From the NCBI RefSeq assembly GCF_030123365.1, contig NZ_CP126107.1, positions 2,093,501-2,157,500 on the forward strand: a stretch of DNA of 64,000 nucleotides. The letters are read 5' to 3'. The translations under genes were made by a program, and so were the position numbers. Source of the stretch: Neobacillus sp. SuZ13 (GTDB lineage: Bacteria > Bacillota > Bacilli > Bacillales > Cytobacillaceae). Positions 1 to 8,328 of the stretch are shown piece by piece; the first letter of the stretch is position 1; each line of letters opens with the position of its first letter. Below the pieces are notes generated by a model that ran no database searches, was not told the origin of the DNA, and saw only the letters and a list, made by a program, of their open reading frames with translations.

Positions 1-135
1 ATCTATTTGCCTGGAGAAATCGAATTAGAACGGACCGTGGAGAGGCAAACAATTGGAATCCCCTTATCAATTCATATTTTGAACGAATTGGAAGCAGTCG
101 GAAGACGATATGGACTTCCTTTTCCTTTTAAATAA
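1..135 (+). CDS. Ldh_2-family malate/lactate/sulfolactate-type dehydrogenase, C-terminal end only
   Basis: The frame is open from base 1 and stops at TAA 133-135, giving the last 44 residues of a protein whose start lies outside the window. The tail (PGEIELERTVERQ, then GIPLSIHILNELEAVGRRYG) matches the C-terminal pattern of the Ldh_2 family of NAD(P)-dependent 2-hydroxyacid oxidoreductases (PGE..E.....R..GI.L......L). These enzymes oxidise malate, L-lactate, sulfolactate or ureidoglycolate; the substrate cannot be read from this tail. A second, decayed member lies at 41007-41524. It precedes the FAH-family gene by about 125 bp on the same strand, so the two may share an operon. Confidence 0.7.
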   Translation: MYLPGEIELERTVERQTIGIPLSIHILNELEAVGRRYGLPFPFK

Positions 136-261
136 AGAATATGCGAAGGTGAAACAAGTAGAAAGAATTTACAAATTTCATTGGACTGTTACTTGACAGG
201 AAGTTCATTTTTAGTGGATGGTGGAATGGTAAAATCAATCTAGGAAAGAGGTAGGACAAAA

Positions 262-888
262 ATGAACGCAATTCAGAACATCTACTGTGTAGGTCGAAAC
301 TATAAACTGCATGCCCAGGAATTAAACAATGAAGTGCCAACATCTCCATTTCTTTTTGTCAAGCCAACTCATTCTCTTATATTGGCGGATGGACGTGATG
401 TGAAGCTGCCAGGCGATCGGGGGGCTGTCCATTACGAGGTGGAACTAATAATTCATATCAGCAAAGAATATGAAAAGGGAATGAAGGTTGAGGAGCTTGT
501 TGATCGCATAGCACTAGGCATTGACTTTACTCTTCGCGACGTTCAAAGCGAACTGAAACAGAAGGGTTACCCTTGGTTGCTTGCTAAGGGTTTTCCTAAC
601 TCAGGCGTGTTGACGAAGTTCATCGAATTTCCAGGAGTTGAAGATTGCAAAAAAATTGATTTTTCTCTTATGAAAAATGGCGAACAGGTACAACGTGGCA
701 ATATCAAAGATATGCTATTTGACTTGAGAACCATTATTGATTTCGTAGCCCTTAATTTTGGATTGGGGAAAGGCGATATTATATTTACTGGGACACCTGC
801 TGGTGTAGGAGCTGTATTAGATGGCGATCGTTTCTCGTTAAACTGGGGACAAGAGGAGCTAGGCAAATTTACAGCTAAATTAGGTTGA
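262..888 (+). CDS. Fumarylacetoacetate hydrolase (FAH) family protein
   Basis: 208 residues, the size of single-domain FAH proteins of the YcgM/FAHD1 type. Visible family features are the N-terminal CVGRNYKLHAQEL, the metal-ligand segment HYEVELIIHI (two acidic ligands E-x-E), a GIDFTLRD segment corresponding to the usual G.D.T.RD, and the C-terminal GDIIFTGTPAGVG turn. The family uses Mg2+ or Mn2+ to cleave C-C bonds or decarboxylate 2-oxo acids such as acylpyruvates and oxaloacetate. The start follows AGAGGTAGG. It lies between a hydroxyacid dehydrogenase tail and an RpiR regulator, which suggests a part in organic-acid breakdown; the exact substrate is unknown. Confidence 0.85.
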   Translation: MNAIQNIYCVGRNYKLHAQELNNEVPTSPFLFVKPTHSLILADGRDVKLPGDRGAVHYEVELIIHISKEYEKGMKVEELVDRIALGIDFTLRDVQSELKQKGYPWLLAKGFPNSGVLTKFIEFPGVEDCKKIDFSLMKNGEQVQRGNIKDMLFDLRTIIDFVALNFGLGKGDIIFTGTPAGVGAVLDGDRFSLNWGQEELGKFTAKLG

Positions 889-972
889 GTTAGAGGAATC
901 TTTCAATTTGGCAAGTAACGTAGAAATTAATTTAAAATTTTTATATTGGTTTTTCGTTCTCAGTAGAAAAAG

Positions 973-1010
973 GAGAATAGGGCATTAAAATGACCATGTT
1001 CTCTTTTTTT
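973..1010 (+). terminator. Probable Rho-independent terminator after the FAH gene
   Basis: GAGAA at 973-977 pairs with TTCTC at 999-1003, with inner pairing of GGCAT and ATGACC, followed by seven T. The rest of the 391-bp gap (889-1279) shows only a possible TATGAT -10 box near 1231 for the next gene. Confidence 0.55.
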
Positions 1011-1279
1011 CTATTAGTAATTTCCTCTTATTTTTTCTCCGCTGTTTCTTAACTATTTCTTTCACCAAAGCGACGCTACCAAACGATGGTTTTTCCTTAT
1101 CTTTTGGTATAGGAACCTTTTGTCTTCCCTCTGACGTCTAGGAAGTATATTTAGTTCTTTTAACATTTATGATAGTATGTGGCAGGCAAAACCTTTATAG
1201 ATTTCATATCAAAGTAATAGAAACTTTATGGTATGATGTAGAATATGTACCGTTATCATTACAATATAGGAGAAAAGTC

Positions 1280-2128
1280 ATGAAAACGAATGTAATACAA
1301 TTAATTCAAAATAAGGCACCTGAATTAACCGAATCACAACGTAAAGTAGCCGATTACATAATCAAGAATGCGATGGATGTTGCTTTTTTAACAGTTGATC
1401 AATTAGCAGGACTCGTAGGAACGAGTACAACTACGATTATGAGGATGGCTTTTAAATTAGGATTTTCGGGTTATGCAGAATTTCAAAAGGAACTTCAAGA
1501 ACTACTTAGAAATAGGGTTGATCCTCAAACAAGGTTGCAAGTAAATCTGAAGGAAATTGATGAAAGCGATTTATTAGTGCGTTGTGCAGAAAAACAAATA
1601 GAAAATATTCGTTCCACAATGGATCTCATCGATAGCCAAACTTTGAATAAGATGATGGATATGATTTGTTCTGCCAATCAGATTTATTGCTTGGGTTCTA
1701 GAACAAGTAAGCCAGTTGCTCAATTTTTAAATCAAGGATTCAATCGATTGTTTGGTAACAGTCATTTGCCAAATGAGGATGAGTGGCCAGAAAAAGTAAC
1801 TAATTTTTCACCGTCAGATTTAGTGATAATTATCAGTTTTCCAAGATATTCAAGCAAAATGATTAACATGGCGAGAGTCGCAAAACAAAATAATGCGAAG
1901 ATTATTTCTATTACTGACGGATACTCATCTCCTCTAGTGGGTTATACCGATTTATTACTTCCTTGCAGTTACCAAAGCATTGCTTTTCACAATTCCATCA
2001 TTGGACCAATGTTTATCGCTGATTATCTTATTAGTGCAATTGCAATTAATTACTCAGATAAAACAAAAGAACGCTTTAAGTCAATTGAACCAATCATTAC
2101 CGATTTGGGCTATCACTATTTGGATTAA
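1280..2128 (+). CDS. MurR/RpiR family transcriptional regulator
   Basis: 282 residues from the ATG at 1280, chosen because it follows an AGGAGA ribosome site (1268-1273); an in-frame start at 1169 lacks one. The N-terminal half is an RpiR helix-turn-helix (LTESQRKVADYII, then VDQLAGLVGTSTTTIMRMAFKLGFSGYAEF); the C-terminal half is a sugar-isomerase (SIS) domain from about residue 120 (IYCLGSRTSKPVAQFLNQGF, DLVIIISFPRYS). RpiR regulators usually sense phosphosugars or related acids. Its position between the FAH gene and the DUF1932/RraA/CitMHS genes makes one of those sets the likely target. A strong terminator follows, so it is probably transcribed alone. Confidence 0.9.
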   Translation: MKTNVIQLIQNKAPELTESQRKVADYIIKNAMDVAFLTVDQLAGLVGTSTTTIMRMAFKLGFSGYAEFQKELQELLRNRVDPQTRLQVNLKEIDESDLLVRCAEKQIENIRSTMDLIDSQTLNKMMDMICSANQIYCLGSRTSKPVAQFLNQGFNRLFGNSHLPNEDEWPEKVTNFSPSDLVIIISFPRYSSKMINMARVAKQNNAKIISITDGYSSPLVGYTDLLLPCSYQSIAFHNSIIGPMFIADYLISAIAINYSDKTKERFKSIEPIITDLGYHYLD

Positions 2129-2300
2129 GGGAAAAAGGATGACGTAAATCTATTGAAGATGTTCATGGGATTGCGGATTTATTAATATAGTACTTTATAC
2201 AATATTTAAATTAATTACTTATTGACTAACAGGAGTAAGTTTAGAATTTTTTATTTCTTTATGGGACTCCATAAATAACTGAAAGTCATTCTGAAACGAA

Positions 2301-2340
2301 AAGGCCATACGTGGAAAGTTCACGTATGGCCTTATTTTTA
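2301..2340 (+). terminator. Strong Rho-independent terminator after the RpiR gene
   Basis: Perfect 13-bp stem AAGGCCATACGTG (2301-2313) / CACGTATGGCCTT (2321-2333) with a 7-nt loop, followed by ATTTTTA. Confidence 0.9.
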
Positions 2341-2423
2341 TATATTAAATTCAGAAAAGTGTAGCAAATTCAGTAATGATTAATGTGAATTTTACTTATT
2401 TTCAAAATTTATATAGTGAAAAG

Positions 2424-2437
2424 GTTTACATGTAAAC
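2424..2437. promoter_or_regulatory. Perfect 14-bp palindrome, candidate operator upstream of the DUF1932/RraA genes
   Basis: GTTTACATGTAAAC is a perfect palindrome in the 350-bp gene-free stretch 2341-2691. It is about 255 bp before the next start codon. It could bind the RpiR regulator or another dimeric repressor; this is inference. Apart from A/T-rich promoter-like DNA I see nothing else in this gap. Confidence 0.45.
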
Positions 2438-2691
2438 AAAACGATGATAATATTAGGGTGTAATAAATATTACATTTTATTTACTAGTTGTTATTTTTAC
2501 TACACAAAAAGCATTTTACTTTAGGAAAAGTTTATAACCATATAGGATTTTCACTGCGTTAGGTAAAATGTCCATTTGCAATTTTGCTATTAGTTATACA
2601 AAAAGAAAAGCCTAAAAATGAGGAACCTGAATTAAAGTAATGAAAACCAAAATCAGAAGCTTTTGTATTAAAAGAGGGAGGATATATCAAA

Positions 2692-3585
2692 ATGAAATTA
2701 GGGTTTATAGGGTTTGGAGAAGCAGCTTTCGAAATGGCGGCTGGACTAAAAGTACATGGTTTGGAAAAAATAGCTGCATATGATCCGCTCTGGAATCACC
2801 CCGTGTACGGAAAACTTGTCCGTGAACGTGCAGAACAAGCACAAGTTAAACTGGAAAATTCGTTAGAATGTTTATTCAATTTGGAAGAAATCAATATCCT
2901 GATTGTCGCTGTGCCTGCAAATAAAGCATACGAGGTTAGTGAGACAGTAAAACCATATATTAAAAACGAACTTGTGTATATCGATGTATCTGCTTCAAGC
3001 CCAAATGTTAAGCAAAATATTAATGATAATATCAAGGAGAAAGGAGCATATTTCGTTGATGCAGCGATGATGGGTCCTTTGCCAGTTTATAAACATAAAG
3101 TACCAATTTTAGCAAGTGGTAAGGGAACGGATGCTTTTATTGATTTTATGTCCCCATATGACATGAATATTACAAAAGTAAGTGAAAATCCGGGAGATGC
3201 ATCTGCCGTAAAATTAATTCGCAGCATCTTTATGAAAGGCTTACCTGCTCTTTTGCTTGAAATGTTAGAAGCTGCAAGTGAGTTTAATGTGGAAGAACTA
3301 GTCATTAACTCTCTAAGTGAAACCATGAATGCAAAAACATTTGAAGAAACTATGAATCGTTTGGTAACTGGAACTTCTATTCATGCATTAAGAAGATCGA
3401 TTGAATTAGAAGGGTCGATAGAAATGCTAGAATCCTCAAATTTGAGTTCCGTGATGAGTAGGGCAGCTAGAGATAAACTTAAATTGTTGGCAGAAATAAA
3501 TTTAAAAGAAAAGTTCCAAGGAAAGACCCCCGAAAGCTGGTTGGATGTAATAACAGCTTGTAAGGAGCAAGACTTGATATCTTAG
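2692..3585 (+). CDS. NAD(P)-dependent dehydrogenase with a DUF1932 C-terminal domain (6-phosphogluconate/3-hydroxyisobutyrate dehydrogenase superfamily)
   Basis: 297 residues. The N-terminal Rossmann fold is marked by GFIGFGEAAFEMAAGL (G-x-G-x-x-A) and a first-strand acidic end (YDPLW). Residues from about 195 form an all-helical domain like the putative phosphogluconate dehydrogenase C-terminal domain (DUF1932). A Lys in SAVKLIRSIFMKG sits where beta-hydroxyacid dehydrogenases have their catalytic Lys. The start follows GGGAGG. The next gene, 143 bp on, is an RraA-type aldolase and the one after that a CitMHS carrier, so a role in oxidising a branched or tricarboxylic hydroxyacid before aldol cleavage is plausible. 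The substrate is not known. Confidence 0.8.
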   Translation: MKLGFIGFGEAAFEMAAGLKVHGLEKIAAYDPLWNHPVYGKLVRERAEQAQVKLENSLECLFNLEEINILIVAVPANKAYEVSETVKPYIKNELVYIDVSASSPNVKQNINDNIKEKGAYFVDAAMMGPLPVYKHKVPILASGKGTDAFIDFMSPYDMNITKVSENPGDASAVKLIRSIFMKGLPALLLEMLEAASEFNVEELVINSLSETMNAKTFEETMNRLVTGTSIHALRRSIELEGSIEMLESSNLSSVMSRAARDKLKLLAEINLKEKFQGKTPESWLDVITACKEQDLIS

Positions 3586-3728
3586 CATAATAATAGTTTG
3601 TAATTTTGATAGATCTTTAATTGAAATGTAGTTGATACTAAAGCTATTTATCACTCTTAGTCTTAATTGTAAAACCCTTAAATTAAGATATGAGAGAGGA
3701 TAGCTTATAAAGAGAGGAATGTATAAGA

Positions 3729-4430
3729 ATGAGTGTTGGAAATAGGGTATTTTTGAAGAGAGAGTTACCGGATCAAAATATAATAGAAGGTTTTAAAACA
3801 ATTCCAGCGGCGAATGTTGCAGATTGCATGGGAAGATTAAGTGCATTAAGTTCAGAAATAAAACTAATGTCCAATCTTAAAAATGGAATAATGGTTGGTG
3901 TAGCTCTAACAGTAAAAGCGCGTCCGGGAGACAACCTTTTATTGCACAAAGCTTTAAATATGGCTTCTGAAGGTGATGTTATTATTGTTTCAAATGAGGG
4001 TGACCGTACACAAGCTCTCATGGGAGAGATTATGGTTTCCTACGCGGAACACACGAAAAAAATTGCCGGGTTAGTATTGGACGGACCGATTCGTGATATT
4101 AACGAGATTTCAAAAATGACAATTCCAGTTTATGCAACGGGAACGACACCAGGAGGTCCTTATAAAGAGGGTCCAGGAGAAATTAATGTTCCGATTGCCT
4201 GTGGGGGTATTCATGTTAGTCCAGGGGATATTGTCCTAGGTGATTCTGATGGTGTTATTGTAATACCTAAAAATGATGCCGAACAAATTCTAAAAGATGC
4301 ACAGATTGTATCCGCCAATGATCATAAAAAATTACAGGCAGCCATAGACGGATCTGCAAAACGAGATTGGGTAGACGAAACACTAATGAAGAAAAATTGT
4401 GAGATTATTGATGATATATATAAATCTTAA
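3729..4430 (+). CDS. RraA-family protein (4-hydroxy-4-methyl-2-oxoglutarate / 4-carboxy-4-hydroxy-2-oxoadipate aldolase-like)
   Basis: 233 residues. The family signature is clear: PAANVADCMGRL at the N-terminus, then GDVIIVSNEGD, GLVLDGPIRDI with the conserved Arg-Asp, and the C-terminal GGIHVSPGDIVLGDSDGVIVIP. Family enzymes are metal-dependent class II pyruvate aldolases or oxaloacetate decarboxylases; RraA itself is an RNase E inhibitor, but Bacillus lacks that RNase E, so the metabolic role is favoured. It is paired with a DUF1932 dehydrogenase upstream and a CitMHS carrier downstream. A second copy at 40224-40838 keeps the same motifs but has a different N-terminus. Confidence 0.85.
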   Translation: MSVGNRVFLKRELPDQNIIEGFKTIPAANVADCMGRLSALSSEIKLMSNLKNGIMVGVALTVKARPGDNLLLHKALNMASEGDVIIVSNEGDRTQALMGEIMVSYAEHTKKIAGLVLDGPIRDINEISKMTIPVYATGTTPGGPYKEGPGEINVPIACGGIHVSPGDIVLGDSDGVIVIPKNDAEQILKDAQIVSANDHKKLQAAIDGSAKRDWVDETLMKKNCEIIDDIYKS

Positions 4431-4459
4431 GTAGTAAAGAAATTTTGCGTTTGGGACTG

Positions 4460-4504
4460 TAGTAATATTTACATTATTAAAATTAAATAATGTAAATATT
4501 ACTA
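4460..4504. terminator. Perfect 19-bp AT-rich hairpin after the RraA gene
   Basis: Arms 4460-4478 and 4486-4504 are exact reverse complements with a 7-nt loop. The stem is almost purely A/T and has no long T tract, so it is either a weak terminator or the end of a mobile-element remnant; a transposase fragment lies 95 bp downstream. Confidence 0.5.
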
Positions 4505-4599
4505 TTATGTCTAAAAAACATAACAGAAAAGCATTATAAAGTTTCATAAATAAAAAATGATAAAAAAAACGTTGTAGTTCAATTTACGGAGTTGAAATC

Positions 4600-4758
4600 A
4601 TGATACGTATAAAATATATAAAAGAGTTTAAAATACAAGTTTGTAAAGAAGCTATTAACAAAGGTAATGCAGCAAATATTGCTCGTCACTATGAGCTTTG
4701 TCCCAAAATGGTGAACCGTTGGGTTAAAGAATATAGAAACGGAAAATATTATGGCTAA
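4600..4758 (+). pseudogene. Transposase OrfA remnant (IS3-type helix-turn-helix), 52 residues
   Basis: A short open frame encodes IKYIKEFKIQVCKEAINKG followed by NAANIARHYELCPKMVNRWV. This is the N-terminal helix-turn-helix of IS3-family OrfA proteins (F+...V......G.....A..+.++...+..W+). It ends after about half the usual OrfA length, no OrfB is present and no terminal inverted repeats are obvious beyond the hairpin at 4460-4504. It marks an old insertion in the 697-bp gap between the RraA and CitMHS genes. Confidence 0.65.
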
Positions 4759-4975
4759 ACAATTATTCTAATAAATGGAAGAAATTTACGAATTGTATTA
4801 GATTGATAATGTATCTAGAATAAGGTATAAGTAACAATCATCATCGTTCTTTTTTCTATAACTTTTTGCTAATGTTTCTTTGACTATATCTATTAAATTT
4901 AACATTTTTATAGTAATAAAAGCCCGGCATGTATTTTAGTTTTGCATATGTAAGAAGATTTCAGCCTGTTAGATT

Positions 4976-4989
4976 TGAAAGCCTTTACA
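4976..4989 (+). promoter_or_regulatory. Candidate cre site (CcpA) upstream of the first CitMHS gene
   Basis: TGAAAGCCTTTACA matches the cre consensus TGWAANCGNTNWCA at all but one fixed position (C for G in the central CG). It is 139 bp before the start codon. Otherwise 4759-5127 is A/T-rich and shows no gene. Confidence 0.5.
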
Positions 4990-5127
4990 AATGAGAGTGA
5001 AGTCATTGGGCACTTTATGCCTTGAATACTTCTTTGTGTTTACTATTGATGTTCAACCTAGAAGGATTACCTGCTGAAAACTGACATGTAACCTAAGGAA
5101 TTCAACGAAATATGGAGGAAGTATATA

Positions 5128-6426
5128 ATGCTAGCATTTCTAGGATTTGCAATGATTGTGGTCTTTATGTATTTAATAATGAGTAAGCGTTTGTCAGCCT
5201 TCAACGCACTAACTATAGTTCCGGTCATTTTTGCACTAATTGGCGGTTTTACCGATTTAGGACCAATGATGTTGGAGGGACTCGAGAAAATTGCTCCAAC
5301 TGCTATTATGATTATTTTTGCCATTCTTTACTTTGGTGTGTTAATAGATACAGGATTCTTTGATCCACTTGTATTGAAAATTTTAAAAATGGTGGGTGGT
5401 GACCCTTTAAAAATTGTACTTGGAACGGCAGTTTTATCATTGATCGTTGCTCTAGATGGTGACGGGACAATTACGTATCTTATTGTAGTAACCGCATTTC
5501 TTCCATTGTATAACCGTCTAGGTATGAATAAACTTATTTTAGCTTGTATTCCCGCATTGGCGATGGGGATTATGAATCTAACACCTTGGGGAGGACCGGC
5601 TGTTCAAGCTGCTACAGCAGTAAATGAAGATATAATAGAAATGCTTATTCCAATCCTTCCTTCTATGATTGCAGGTGGAGTATGGGTTCTGGCCGTTGCC
5701 TATTTTCTCGGACGCAGGGAACGTAAGCGGTTAGGAGTTACCCATATTGATGTAGATTTTAACAATGAGGTCGCTGCTACTCTTGAAATAGGAATGGAAT
5801 CTTCTATAAAGCGTCCAAAATTATTTTGGTTTAATCTAGTTTTAACAATCTTAGTCATGGTGGCTTTAATTGCAGGCTTCTTACCGATACCAGCATTATT
5901 TATGCTTGGATTTGCGATTGTTATGATTGTTAATTATCCCAACTTGCAGGACCAAAAGGACCGGTTGCACGCACATGCAGGGAACATATTAACTGTTGTC
6001 TCTATGATATTTGCAGCGGGTGTATTCTCGGGTATTATAGAGGGCACTGGAATCGTTAAAGCTATCGCTGATGTTCTAATTGCGGTAATTCCAGATGCAC
6101 TTGGACCTCGATTAAACGCTATTGTTGCACTAATAAGCATGCCATTTACATTTTTTATGGCGAATGCTCCCTTTTATTTCGGGATTATACCAATCATGGC
6201 GGAAACTGCAGCCCACTTTGGGATTCAACCAATAGAAATTGGGCAAGCTTCATTATTAGGACAGCCGCTTCACTTGTTGAGCCCGCTTCAAGGTTCTATT
6301 TACGTACTAGTAGGTCTTCTTGGTATTGATATAGGTGACCATATTCGTTTTACGGCCAAGTATGCCTTAGGGACAGCATTGGTTATGACCATTGTCGGAG
6401 TTTTGATCGGAGTGCTATCTATTTAA
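5128..6426 (+). CDS. CitMHS-family citrate/tricarboxylate transporter (paralogue 1)
   Basis: 432 residues with about 12 hydrophobic segments, the size of Bacillus CitM/CitH (metal-citrate:proton symporters). Family landmarks are the N-terminal LGFAMIVVFMYLIMSKRLS, the LIVALDGDGTITYLIV loop, the LTPWGGPAVQAATA segment, and near the C-terminus MANAPFYFGIIPIM and LLGQPLHLLSPLQGSIY. The start follows GGAGGAAG. It probably serves the DUF1932/RraA genes upstream. A cre-like site (4976-4989) suggests CcpA repression. The paralogue at 20234-21535 has TTPWGGAS-type and FFMSNNAFYFG variants at the same places, so substrate or metal preference may differ. Confidence 0.92.
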   Translation: MLAFLGFAMIVVFMYLIMSKRLSAFNALTIVPVIFALIGGFTDLGPMMLEGLEKIAPTAIMIIFAILYFGVLIDTGFFDPLVLKILKMVGGDPLKIVLGTAVLSLIVALDGDGTITYLIVVTAFLPLYNRLGMNKLILACIPALAMGIMNLTPWGGPAVQAATAVNEDIIEMLIPILPSMIAGGVWVLAVAYFLGRRERKRLGVTHIDVDFNNEVAATLEIGMESSIKRPKLFWFNLVLTILVMVALIAGFLPIPALFMLGFAIVMIVNYPNLQDQKDRLHAHAGNILTVVSMIFAAGVFSGIIEGTGIVKAIADVLIAVIPDALGPRLNAIVALISMPFTFFMANAPFYFGIIPIMAETAAHFGIQPIEIGQASLLGQPLHLLSPLQGSIYVLVGLLGIDIGDHIRFTAKYALGTALVMTIVGVLIGVLSI

Positions 6427-6473
6427 TTATTTAAACATTATAAGACGGGAGTTCTCATATCTCCTTCTGATTT

Positions 6474-6510
6474 GGACAGACTTCATCTTTTTAGTGAGTT
6501 TGTCCTTTTT
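6474..6510 (+). terminator. Rho-independent terminator after CitMHS paralogue 1
   Basis: GGACAGACT (from 6474) pairs with AGTTTGTCC (to 6505), one mismatch, followed by TTTTT. Confidence 0.75.
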
Positions 6511-6547
6511 CATTATATGCATATATTATATGTCGCTTAAAAATTTT

Positions 6548-6588
6548 GGGTAGACTTACTCTCGTGTATAAGTCTGCCTTTTCTTTTA
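6548..6588 (+). terminator. Second hairpin with T tract just before the MFS gene
   Basis: GGGTAGACTTA (6548-6558) pairs with TAAGTCTGCC (6569-6578), followed by TTTTCTTTTA. It could insulate the MFS gene starting at 6619 or, being so close to it, act as an attenuator. Confidence 0.6.
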
Positions 6589-6618
6589 TGGTAGATAAGA
6601 GATAAGGAGTAGATTGAG

Positions 6619-7779
6619 ATGAAAAATAGACATGATCGTTACGCTGTGTTTATTAGTGTATGTTTGTTTATGATTACGATTGCGGGAAGTCGCCCCCTTA
6701 TTCCGCTTTACGCAAGAGATTTAGGTGCCACCCATGCAGAAATTGGGATTATTGTTGCGTTGTTTTCTTTTTTACCTTTGTTCTTATCGATAAAAGCAGG
6801 GAAAATAATTGATCGTATCGGGGTAAGAAGCCCGCTTATCCTCGGCATTTTGTTTGGTAGTCTTTCAATGTTCGTTCTAGCGGTATTCAACAATCTAGTG
6901 GGTATATACATATCGCAAATTTTTTCCGGTCTTGCTCAGTTAATATTTGTTCTGTCTATACAGGCGTATGCCGGGCAATTTTCGAAAAGTAAGTTGCGTG
7001 AATACTTTATTTCTGTTTTTAGTATTGCGGTTGCTGCGGGCAGCTTTGTTGGCCCGCTGATTAGTGGAGGACTTTCAGATTTATTGAGTAATACTTACGC
7101 TTTCTTCATTTTGGGATTTGTTATCTTACTAGCTGTGCCTTCGTCCTTTCTGTTAAGAAAATTACAGGTGAAAAAACTAGAAACAGCCGATCAGAGAGAA
7201 AAAGAAGAGAATTCTTTTAAATTACTACGCATCCAAGATTTGCGCAAAGCAGTCCTAGTTAGCTCGCTTGTTTTGTTGGCGAAAGATGCATATATCGCTT
7301 TTTTTCCATTATTGGCAGCGGAAAAAGGTGTATCAACTCTTGCGATTGGTGTCATTATCTCATTGAATGCCGCTGCTGGAATATTAATTCGAAGCATCTT
7401 GTCATGGGTTGTACGTCGTTTGAAGCGAAACGTTATTATTACGATATCAATCGTTGTAGCTGGAATTATTTATATTTTAAATCCATTTGTCGATAGTGTA
7501 ATAGGTCTAAGTATTCTCGCCTTTGTTCTTGGATTTTGTTCAGGCATAGGGCAGCCGCTTTCTATTTTTTCAACCATTAGTTCATTGCCGCAAGATCGAG
7601 TGGCGGAAGGCCTTGGTCTTCGTCTAATGTTTAATAAGTTAACACAGATTATTGCTCCTCTGTCGTTAGGGGCCGTTTCCAGTTTTGCAGGAATGTCTGG
7701 TGTATTTTATGTGTGTGGCGCTTTTATTATGGCTGGTTCCCTTAATCCAGATAGAAGGTTATTCACAAAAAATAAATAA
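6619..7779 (+). CDS. Major facilitator superfamily transporter
   Basis: 386 residues, about 12 transmembrane segments split by a charged central loop near residues 185-205 (KKLETADQREKEEN). The A-loop after helix 2 reads GKIIDRIGVRSP, the MFS G-x-x-x-D-R-x-G-R/V motif. The start follows AAGGAG. It sits alone between terminators, so its substrate cannot be inferred from an operon; drug or sugar-type efflux is usual for this length and topology. Confidence 0.85.
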   Translation: MKNRHDRYAVFISVCLFMITIAGSRPLIPLYARDLGATHAEIGIIVALFSFLPLFLSIKAGKIIDRIGVRSPLILGILFGSLSMFVLAVFNNLVGIYISQIFSGLAQLIFVLSIQAYAGQFSKSKLREYFISVFSIAVAAGSFVGPLISGGLSDLLSNTYAFFILGFVILLAVPSSFLLRKLQVKKLETADQREKEENSFKLLRIQDLRKAVLVSSLVLLAKDAYIAFFPLLAAEKGVSTLAIGVIISLNAAAGILIRSILSWVVRRLKRNVIITISIVVAGIIYILNPFVDSVIGLSILAFVLGFCSGIGQPLSIFSTISSLPQDRVAEGLGLRLMFNKLTQIIAPLSLGAVSSFAGMSGVFYVCGAFIMAGSLNPDRRLFTKNK

Positions 7780-7935
7780 AATTAGCGCTACTATCATTTC
7801 TGAAGTGTAGAGAACATCTAAAAAAAGTGCATAATTGGTGCCATGCTTGGTGCCCAATTCTCTAGAATTTACCCGGTTAAGAAGGCGAATTAGTTCACTA
7901 CTTAAAGAAAGAAGAAACTTTCTCCAATTGCTATA

Positions 7936-8037
7936 TTCAAAAAACAATACACCGTATCCTTTCCAGAGGGGGAAGATGCAGAGGAAACGGTCCAAGTGCT
8001 CGAAGAAGTGATGAAAAAAGAAGGATTAGCTAATTAA
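7936..8037 (+). pseudogene. Possible C-terminal gene remnant, 33 residues
   Basis: The 549-bp gap 7780-8328 holds no full gene. Within it an acidic reading frame (KKQYTVSFPEGEDAEETVQV, then LEEVMKKEGLAN) runs to a TAA at 8035-8037 without a start codon or ribosome site, which looks like the tail of a broken gene. I do not recognise the family. The rest of the gap is non-coding apart from the terminator at 8110-8139. Confidence 0.3.
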
Positions 8038-8109
8038 TCATTCTGATAGATTTGGCTAACTACATATTCTCCAAAAAAAATACCCTGTAGCTGTACTGCA
8101 ACTACCTTT

Positions 8110-8139
8110 GGCTATCCTTTCTGGGTAGCCTCTTTTTTA
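8110..8139 (+). terminator. Rho-independent terminator
   Basis: GGCTATCC (8110-8117) pairs with GGGTAGCC (8123-8130) through a 5-nt loop, followed by TCTTTTTTA. It seems to be left over from the decayed gene upstream. Confidence 0.75.
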
Positions 8140-8328
8140 TGATCTAAGGGGGCAGTCCTTTTCTAATTGATATTGTCCGAGCTGTCGTTTAATTGCAGAT
8201 ATTACATTCTAAGATAAAAATTAGGCAACATGAAGGAAAGTTATAAATAAGGTATTAGTAGTGAAGAAAATAACCGCTCAGTATCAAAACTACAGATCTT
8301 GTCTTGTTAGATAAGGAGGGATTATTTG

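Noticed and set aside
4460..4758. A complete insertion sequence around the transposase fragment
   Set aside because: Only an OrfA N-terminal fragment is present, with no OrfB, no matched terminal repeats and no visible target duplication.
7759..7995. 78-residue minus-strand frame after the MFS gene, with a stretch resembling the tail of an integrase (NRVNSRELGTKHGTN)
   Set aside because: The match is too short and unsupported, there is no ribosome site, and the plus strand carries a different remnant; noted only as possible phage-att-like debris.
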